DNA from: Eledone cirrhosa
Lineage: Eukaryota; Mollusca; Cephalopoda; Octopoda; Eledonidae
Reading direction: 5' to 3'
Assembly (NCBI GenBank): GCA_964016885.1
Contig: OZ024740.1
Span: forward strand, 1,779,595 to 1,843,594
DNA: 64,000 nt
Below are positions 56,986 to 64,000 of the stretch, piece after piece. Positions within the stretch are counted from its first letter, which is position 1. Each line of letters opens with the position of its first letter. Position numbers and translations under genes: made by a program. Under the pieces are notes generated by a model. That model made no database searches, was not told the origin of the DNA, and saw only the letters and a program-made list of their open reading frames with translations.

Positions 56986-57041
56986 TTATATATATACTTA
57001 TATATATACTTATATATATACTTATATATATATATATATAT
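56676..57041. repeat. (TA)nCTTA microsatellite
   Basis: Continuous except for about 50 bp at 56800-56835 (AAGAACGGGAACAAAACAGG). Confidence 0.92.
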
Positions 57042-57311
57042 CGAGGCCGAAACAAATGAGATCGTGTAGGTGTCACGACAAAAAAACACACAGTCCACGC
57101 TGTAATGTGGCCGTGTAGGCAACACGGTAAAAACCTCCCAGACCCACACTGTAAATGTGGTTGGTGTTAGGAAGGGCATCCAACTGTAGAAAACCTGCCA
57201 GACAGTCCTATGCGAGCAAGACAATCGCTCTTGCCTCAAGTGGGACTACCCCCGTCCAAACCCATGCAAGCGTGGAACACGGACGTTAAACGTTGATGAT
57301 GATGATGATGA

Positions 57312-57315
<4 letters not shown>
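57042..57315 (+). mobile_element. RTE-like LINE 3' UTR fragment H (subfamily 1)
   Basis: CGAGGCCGAAACAAATGAG at the left, GTAAATGTGGTTGGTGTTAG, AAGCGTGGAACACGGACG, then a (GAT)n tail. It is a 273-bp insertion with (TA)n on both sides, in the opposite orientation to copy F. Confidence 0.9.
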
Positions 57316-57359
<44 letters not shown>

Positions 57360-57492
57360 TTAGATATATATATATATATATATATATACTTATATATATT
57401 TATATATATATATATATATATACTTATATATATTTATATATATATATATATATATACTTATATATATTTATATATATATATATACTTATATA

Positions 57493-57529
<37 letters not shown>

Positions 57530-57564
57530 TTATATATATTTATATATATATATATACTTATATA

Positions 57565-57605
<41 letters not shown>

Positions 57606-57651
57606 TTAGATATATATATACTTATATATATATATATATATTTATATATAT
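57316..57651. repeat. (TA)nCTTA microsatellite
   Basis: Pure TATATATACTTATATATATTTATA repeats between two LINE tails that point at each other. Confidence 0.95.
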
Positions 57652-57958
57652 CATCATCATCATCATCATCATCACCGTTTTACGTCCGTTCTTCCACGCT
57701 AGCATGGGTTAGACGGGTTGTCCTGTTGTGGGCAGTGTCTGGTCGGCTGACCATGCCTTGCTCATACAGGAACTGATCTGGCTTGATTTCTACAGCTGGA
57801 TGCCCTTCCTAACACCAACCTCATTTACAGTGAGTGTGCTGGGTGCTTTTTCGTGGCGCCTACACGTCCACTTTACAGTGTGGGCTGGGTGCTTTTTTGC
57901 CGTGGCACGTCCACGACCACCTTGCGGTGGGGGGGGGGGGGCATATTGTTTATATGCT

Positions 57959-60900
57959 TCAGCATGTACCCATGGGAGGTCGGGTACCCTGTATTACTGC
58001 GTGACGCCAGAAGTCACGGTCGTGTGTCATTGACTTTGAGAGGTGTAGTTGGGTAAGGTCGGCTTTTATCACCTCATCCCAAGTCATCTTGGGTCTCCCC
58101 ACTCCGCGGTTTCCATCAACTTCTAGTGCTCTGCACCTTTTTATGCAGCTGTCATCCTTCATACGCATCACATGTCCATACCAGCGTAACCGCCTCTCCT
58201 GCACGCAGCATTTGATTCCTCTTATGCTCAGTCTCTCTCTCAATTCCTTTATGCTTTGTCGTTCACGTATATTACTGTTACACATCCATCGGAGCATGCA
58301 GGCTTCGTTTCTCTCTAATCTACGTAAGTCTCCCACCTTCAGCGCCCAGGTCTCACTACCATGCAACATTGCTGTTGGGATACACGCATCATACAGTCTG
58401 CCTTTCATTCTGAGGGAGAAGCCTTTTGCAGCTAGCAGTGGTAGTAGTTCCCTAAACTTCTTCCATCCCGTTCTTACCCTAGTTATTGTACTTTCTGAGC
58501 ACCCACCTCCGTTGCTAATTCGGTCACCTAGGTAGCAGAAGCTGTCTACTGTTTCTACAGGGCCCTCCCAGAGATTGGTGGTACTTGTTTCCTGTGGCTG
58601 TTTGCTTGCTGTTTCAGCACAGCTGCTGCATGTGAATCCTACATTCTTAATTAAGCTTCCTGAGATCCTGCTACATCTCTTGTGTACCCATTGTTTGCAT
58701 TTGGGGAAGAGAATGGAGTTCCTACCTACACCTTTCCTACATACTGAGCAAGGCCATTTCCCTGAGGGGATCTGGGTTCTGTTTTCTCGTCTACTTATAA
58801 GGACCTTAGTCTTTGTCATGTTGACTTTGAGGCCCTTTCTCTCTAGTCCCTGCTTCCAGGTTTGGAATTTATTCTCTAGTTCTACCATAGATTCAGCTAT
58901 GAGTGCGAGGTCATCAGCATACAGGAGTTCCCATGGGCATCCGGTCTTAAACTCCTCCGTTATTGCCTGCAGGACTATGATGAACAGGAGAGGGCTAAGA
59001 ACAGAGCCCTGGTGGACCCCAACCTGTACGCTAAATTCCTCGCTATACTCATTGCCAATCCTAACTTTGCTGACTGCTCCCCTATACATGGCTTGTACCG
59101 CTTTCACAAGCCATTCATCTACTCCTAGTTTTCTAAGAGCCCACCAGATTACTGCACGTGGAACTCTGTCAAAGGCTTTCTCAAGGTCGACAAATGCCAA
59201 GTAGAGTGGCTTACTTTTAGCTAGGTACTTTTCCTGTAATTGCCTCACAAGGAAGAGGGCATCAGTGGTGCCTTTCCCTGGTACAAACCCAAATTGCATC
59301 TCGTCTATATTCACCCAGTCCCTAATCAGCTGTGCTATAACTCTTTCTGTTACTTTCATGACCTGGTCCATCAACTTTATACCTCTATAGTTTCCTCTAT
59401 CTAGTGCATCGCCTTTACCTTTGTAGCAGTTGACAATGATGCTACTGCACCAATCTTTTGGTATGGCCCCCTCTAGTATTACCTGGTTAACGATACGTGT
59501 GGTTATAGTGTGACCTACAGACCCAGATGCCTTCAGCATCTCGGCAGCTATACTCGATGGACCGGTTGCCTTCCCCATCTTCATATCTCTGATTGCCTTA
59601 CTTACTACGCTGCCGCTGACTTGTACTGCTGGTCCCTCTATAGGGTGTACCTGGGGTAGGGTCTCTTCTTCCCATGCATTCTCCTCATTTAGTAATCTAT
59701 CATAATGACTCTTCCATGCATCTTCTCAGCACTTGTGAGGGCAAGCTCACCTTTATCATTCCGGATACACTTCTCTCCAATGACATCACAACTATCTCTG
59801 ACACACTGCCTCGCAATCTTGAATACCTCCTGTTTCTGGTCCTCACGTTGTAAAACATGCTTGAATTTTCTATCCTCTGCTTCCCTCCTAGCTAAGTATA
59901 CTTGTCGCCTAGCTTCCCTCTTGGTCTCTATGTAATGTACCCTGCTCCCCCCGTTCTTCCATTCTTTCCATGCCTGTCTCTTGGCCTTGACTGCTTCATC
60001 TACCTTATTGTTCCACCACCAAGTCACTCTCCTCCTGCTTGAGGTCTTACTCCAGCCACAAACCTCATCCGTCGCCTCTAGTAAGTTATTTTTTAGGAAC
60101 TCCCAGTTCTCTTCTACGTTAAATGTCTCTATCTGTTCTTCTTTACTGTCGTAGGCGTTGAGTAAAATATCTTTAAATCTGTTACTGGTTGAGGGGACTT
60201 TCAGCTTCCAGATCTTTCTTCTCCAGGTTGGCCTCTGTTTCAGGGCTCGTCTAGTTCTGACCGTGAGGTCACTGACAACTAAGCTATGTTGGGATGTACA
60301 TTCCTCACTAGGGAAGGCTTTTGTGTTTACGACCGTCCATCTGTCACGTCCTCTGATGAGGATAAAATCTAACTGACTAGAGTGCTCCCCTGATCTATAG
60401 GTGATCAGGTGGTTGTCGGGTTTTTTAAAGTTTGTGTTACATATCGACATGTCATTGGCGTCGCAGAATTCTAGAAGTCTGAATCCTTCCTCATTCCTTG
60501 TGCCAACTCCATGGCCTCCATGTACTCTATTGAAGCCGTCGCAGTGTTTACCTACGTGTCCGTTAAAATCTCCTGCAATGATTAGGAAGTCCTTGTCGTC
60601 TGTTAGAGCAGTAGTGTGTATTAGGGACTCGTAAAACCTATCCTTAAGTTCGTCTGGCAGCCCCGATTGGGGTGCGTAAGCTGATATTATTGTGGTAATT
60701 GTCTTATTCAGGACTAGTCTGAGTTTAATGATTCTTGCATTTACCCTGTACACTGAGATTACTTTATCTACCCACTTGTCAGCTAATAGTATACCTACAC
60801 CACCCATCCCATCGTCATTTCCCACCCAGAAAAATTTGTAGCACTGGGTTTTTCCTACAAGGACTCTAGCAGACCCTCCTCTCCATCTAGTCTCTTGCAC

Positions 60901-61074
60901 ACAGCATACATCAACTTCCTTTCGCTCTAGCATTTCTACGATTTCTCCTGCTCTTCCTTTCATTGAGCCTACATTGATAGTACCAACTCGGAGTTTTGGG
61001 CATTTGTCGACACTCGTAGGGGAGGGTCTCTGGGTTGGCGCTTCACGTGGGTGCTTGGTAGCTCGCAGATTCAT
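57959..61074 (-). pseudogene. RTE-like EEP endonuclease + RT with PHD-like finger, copy F
   Basis: About 1,035 codons, complete but for one frameshift near 59722 (one base lost in the stretch after TSAEK, before AWKSHY). Start at 61074 (MNLRATKHPRE), the first ATG before the EEP domain. EEP: LRVGTINVGSMKGRAGE, CCVQETRWRGG, IISAYAPQSGLP, IIAGDFNGHVG, SGEHSSQLDFIL, QHSLVVSDL. Linker TWWWNNKVDEAVKAKR. RT: NYRGIKLMDQVMKV, FVDLEKAFDRVPRAVIWW, VGVHQGSVLSPLLF, ELLYADDLALIAES. Finger at 58617-58751 (CSVC, FPKC, HKRC, CSSC; the third pair has FPKC for CPKC, and one Cys seems altered). Then FCYLGDRIS and RRLRWYGHVMRM. The protein nicks DNA and primes reverse transcription there. Confidence 0.9.
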
Positions 61075-61318
61075 ATTTCATCTATTGATTCAGAGTTGCT
61101 CAAATGTATTTTCAGCTCATCCATCCATAACGGTGGGAAAATTGAGGGCTAGAAGAACAGTGGTGGTGGGGTAATGGCAGGGTGTGTTGGGATGCGCCAG
61201 AGGAGGAGAGAGTTAGTTAGGCAGGTAGTAGCAGCAGCAGTGGAAATGGCATGCTAGGTTTGATTGGTCGAATAGACTATGGTGGTGTGTGGGGGTGGGG
61301 GGGGGGGGGAATTGTGAG

Positions 61319-61504
61319 GTAGGAACTGAGGGTCGCATGGTAAATAACTGAGAGAGATACAATAGGATTAGAATACCACATGGTAAATATCCAAGTTAAT
61401 ACTACATCAGTAAAATTAACAATAATAACGTCATGAAAAACTACTAAGAGAAACCCTCGAAAATTTATCGCTAATACAGCAGGGAAAATTTAACGCTAAT
61501 ACAG
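61319..61504. repeat. 185-bp direct repeat upstream of LINE F, copy 1
   Basis: GTAGGAACTGAGGGTCGC to TTTAACGCTAATACAGC. It differs from copy 2 (61725-61908) by about one base (CCACATGG versus CCGCATGG). Each is preceded by a G run. Confidence 0.92.
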
Positions 61505-61724
61505 CAGGGAACATCATAATATTAACAACAATATGTAGGCTAAAATACCTTCGTAGATTAGATGGATGGCTGGAAAAATTGGAATCAACTCTAGTGATAC
61601 ATTTTAGCAGAGAAGAATGGGAAAGTGTCTTATCTCTTCAATATTTTCAGATTGAATGAATTAGGTTGAATAGGTTAAAGACAGGGTAGTAAGCCTTAAA
61701 GAAGTGCATAGAGAGGGGGGGGGG

Positions 61725-61908
61725 GTAGGAACTGAGGGTCGCATGGTAAATAACTGAGAGAGATACAATAGGATTAGAATACCGCATGGTAAATATCCAA
61801 GTTAATACTACATCAGTAAAATTAACAATAATAACGTCATGAAAAACTACTAAGAGAAACCCTCGAAAATTTATCGCTAATACAGCAGGGAAAATTTAAC
61901 GCTAATAC
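61725..61908. repeat. 185-bp direct repeat upstream of LINE F, copy 2
   Basis: Same sequence as 61319-61504 at an offset of 406 bp. It ends where the (TA)n tract starts. It may be a duplicated promoter-like unit of the LINE 5' UTR. Confidence 0.9.
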
Positions 61909-61939
61909 ATATATATATATACTTAGATATATATATACT

Positions 61940-61970
<31 letters not shown>

Positions 61971-62009
61971 ATATACTTATATATATATATATATTTATAT
62001 ATATATACT

Positions 62010-62044
<35 letters not shown>

Positions 62045-62065
62045 ATATACTTAGATATATATATA

Positions 62066-62110
<45 letters not shown>

Positions 62111-62215
62111 TTAGATATATATATACTTATATATATATACTTATATATATATACTTATATATATATATATATATTATATATACTTATATATATATATATA
62201 TATATAAGTATATAT
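61909..62215. repeat. (TA)nCTTA microsatellite
   Basis: Uninterrupted TATATATACTTA repeats. Confidence 0.95.
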
Positions 62216-62542
62216 ATAAGAACTTATGTATAGCATAAGATGTACTGAAGGACAATGTAGAAACAAAAATATAGTGTACATAGGTGAGACAGCTCGTAGT
62301 ATAGGGGAACGGATAAATGAACACTGGCGAGACTTCAAGATAATAAAGAATCATCTGTACTCTACCAACATGCTAAGATAGAACACAAGGGTAAATTAGA
62401 GAACATAGAAATAAAAATAGAATCCACACACAGAAAAGATGCAATGTTTAGGCAAATTACAGAGGCAGTAAGCATAAAAGAATTACAACCAAAATTAAAT
62501 AGAAAATATGAGTGGAACAGCAACATCACAACTTACAATTAA
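62216..62542 (+). pseudogene. Penelope-like element GIY-YIG endonuclease remnant
   Basis: About 105 codons in two frames. The first is [11 protein letters not shown] followed by IVYIGETARSIGERINEH, a GIY-YIG core with the following arginine and the R-x-x-E-H segment, and a preceding C-x4-C pair. After a one-base shift near 62350 come YQHAKIEHKGKLENIEIK, STHRKDAMFRQITEA and LNRKYEWNSNITTYN with a TAA at 62540. The GIY-YIG domain is the C-terminal endonuclease of Penelope-like retroelements. The RT is missing; the left side meets (TA)n. Frameshifted and truncated, hence inactive. Confidence 0.78.
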
Positions 62543-62990
62543 GGACAAAATGAAAACACACACACACATAGAACAAACAACCAACCAACAACATGTAAAT
62601 AAATAAACAAATAGATAAATGAACACAAACACACACAGACACCCGGATGTGGCGCATGCGCAAACTGAGCACACAACACACACACAGAAACAAAATGGCG
62701 TAGGACAGAAGAAAGGAAAGGCACAGAAACAAAGAAAGGAATCCCCAGTCACTGAAGAGGTCACAGAGTGTGTGACGAAAGGACTATGACTATATATAAA
62801 CAACTATCTGGTTGTGGAACCAACCAATCAACCAGAAATTTATAAGTTTGTAGATTTGTAAATTTATAAATTTATAAATATATAATAAATTGAAGTGAAA
62901 GCAACTGGTGCGTGTGTTTCTTATTGGCAACATGACCCTCCCAAAGTATAACAATATCGGTTTCGACACACGATTTCAGATAAAGAATCT
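62543..62990 (+). mobile_element. 3' flank of the Penelope-like element
   Basis: Contains (CA)n at 62556-62570, a hammerhead-like motif at 62752-62780, and a TAAATTTATAAATTTATAA-rich tract, and ends near the (TA)n at 63013. The downstream boundary of the element is not certain. Confidence 0.45.
62752..62780 (+). ncRNA. Hammerhead-ribozyme-like motif 3
   Basis: CTGAAGA (fits CUGANGA), one extra G, a 6-bp stem GTCACA / TGTGAC around loop GAGTG, then GAAA. It lies 210 bp after the stop of the Penelope-like frame, where such elements are known to carry hammerheads. The extra base and unclear stem III argue for a decayed ribozyme. Confidence 0.5.
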
Positions 62991-63012
62991 TGCTAAACAA
63001 ATTCAGAAACGA

Positions 63013-63025
63013 AATATATATATAT

Positions 63026-63081
<56 letters not shown>

Positions 63082-63139
63082 TTATATATATATATATATA
63101 TATATATACTTATATATATATATATATATATATATACTT
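63013..63139. repeat. (TA)nCTTA microsatellite
   Basis: Left flank of LINE fragment G. Confidence 0.92.
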
Positions 63140-63570
63140 ATGCGTGTATCCGAACAGCGATGTTGCATGGTAGTGAGACCTGGGCGCTGAAGGTGGAAGA
63201 CTTACGTAGATTAGAGAGAAACGAAGCCTGCATGCTCCGATGGATGTGTAACAGTAATATACGTGAACGACAAAGCATAAATGAATTGAGAGAGAGACTG
63301 AGCATAAGAGGAATCAAATGCTGCGTGCAGGAGAGGCGGTTACGCTGGTATGGACATGTGATGCGTATGAAGGATGACAGCTGCATAAAAAGGTGCAGAG
63401 CACTAGAAGTTGATGGAAACCGCGGAGTGGGGAGACCCAAGATGACTTGGGATGAGGTGATAAAAGCCGACCTTACCCAACTACACCTCTCAAAGTCAAT
63501 GACACACGACCGTGACTTCTGGCGTCACGCAGTAATACAGGGTACCCGACCTCCCATGGGTACATGCTGA
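63140..63570 (+). pseudogene. RTE-like polymerase C-terminal fragment, copy G
   Basis: About 140 codons: [66 protein letters not shown], with the stop after PPMGTC. It contains no catalytic domain. It is open because it is young. Confidence 0.85.
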
Positions 63571-63868
63571 AGCATATAAACAATATGCCCCCCCCCCACC
63601 GCAAGGTGGTCGTGGAGGTGCCACGGCAAAAAAGCACCCAGCCCACACTGTAAAGTGGACGTGTAGGCGCCACGAAAAAGCACCCAGCACTCACTGTAAA
63701 TGAGGTTGGTGTTAGGAAGGGCATCCAGCTGTAGAAATCAAGCCAGATCAGTTCCTGTATGAGCAAGGCATGGTCAGCCGACCAGACACTGCCCACAACA
63801 GGACAACCCGTCTAACCCATGCTAGCGTGGAAGAACGGACGTAAAACGGTGATGATGATGATGATGAT
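63140..63868 (+). mobile_element. RTE-like LINE copy G (subfamily 2), strongly 5'-truncated
   Basis: Plus-strand 3' end: coding to 63570, a 3' UTR with a C run at 63588-63596, TAACCCATGCTAGCGTGG, GAACGGACGTAAAACGG and a (GAT)n tail ending 63868. (TA)nCTTA is on both sides. Nearly identical to copies B and F. Confidence 0.93.
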
Positions 63869-64000
63869 ACTTATATATATATATATACTTATATATATAT
63901 ATATACTTATATATATATATATATATATATACTTATATATATATATATATACTTATATATATATATATACTTATATATATATATATATATATACTTATAT
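63869..64000. repeat. (TA)nCTTA microsatellite
   Basis: Continues to the right edge of the window. Confidence 0.95.

Larger units (their letters stand above)
57652..61908 (-). mobile_element. RTE-like LINE copy F (subfamily 2), full length
   Basis: About 4.26 kb from the (GAT)n tail (57652-57674) to the (TA)n at 61909. Contains a 3' UTR of about 280 bp with a G run at 57930-57940, the whole coding region, and about 830 bp upstream of the start that includes a 185-bp direct repeat. (TA)n is on both sides. The most complete LINE in the window. Confidence 0.9.

Noticed and set aside
62495..62803. 102-codon minus-strand frame with Cys-rich, hydrophobic sequence
   Set aside because: Antisense to the Penelope-like 3' region and partly (CA)n. 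Composition effect only.

Overview
This window looks like intergenic DNA from a coleoid cephalopod, most likely an octopus. The reasons are tRNA-derived SINEs with the central block that cephalopod SINEs share, many RTE-like LINEs with CFDP2-type endonucleases, and very abundant (TA)n, (CA)n and trinucleotide microsatellites. The species is inferred, not shown. I found no host protein-coding exon, rRNA gene or genuine tRNA gene. Every protein-like stretch I can support belongs to a transposable element.

Layout. 1-3.75 kb is a 61-bp minisatellite that grew out of the 3' end of a jockey/CR1-like LINE; a longer copy of that LINE lies at 5.6-7.2 kb. 7.9-10.4 kb holds SINE, MITE and LINE relics. 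10.66-14.60 kb is a hAT-like element (8-bp target duplication, 14-bp inverted ends) that carries an RTE-like LINE and a SINE inside it. 15.2-26 kb holds four more RTE-like LINE copies on the minus strand (one split by a SINE), an almost perfect foldback element and a 50-bp tandem repeat. 26-30 kb is AT-rich with old relics. 30.3-47.5 kb is dominated by large tandem arrays: 41/32-bp, (CTA/CCA)n, a 43-bp array derived from a SINE, (CACTCT)n, (GGT/GAT)n, (CT)n, and about 5.1 kb of almost pure alternating pyrimidine-purine sequence. 47.5-52.6 kb holds a deleted mariner-like transposon, a SINE, a second mariner fragment, a 30-bp minisatellite and a Tx1/L1-like LINE 3' fragment. 52.9-64 kb holds two long RTE-like copies (one full length apart from a single frameshift), a 0.76-kb inverted repeat, 3' LINE fragments and a Penelope-like GIY-YIG remnant, all set in a (TA)nCTTA microsatellite.

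How the parts relate. The RTE-like elements fall into at least three subfamilies. All encode an EEP endonuclease and a reverse transcriptase with a PHD-like C4HC3 finger between the YADD motif and the C-terminal region. They end in (GAT)n tails and sit almost always inside (TA)n tracts. The main SINE ends with sequence shared with two LINE subfamilies, so these LINEs probably mobilise it. Two of the biggest minisatellites can be traced to the 3' ends of a LINE and a SINE still attached to them. For the 61-bp array the unit length equals the distance between two CATG words in the parent LINE. The most interesting content is therefore retroelement 3' ends seeding large tandem arrays, and an RTE-like lineage with a zinc finger in its RT and an apparent microsatellite preference.
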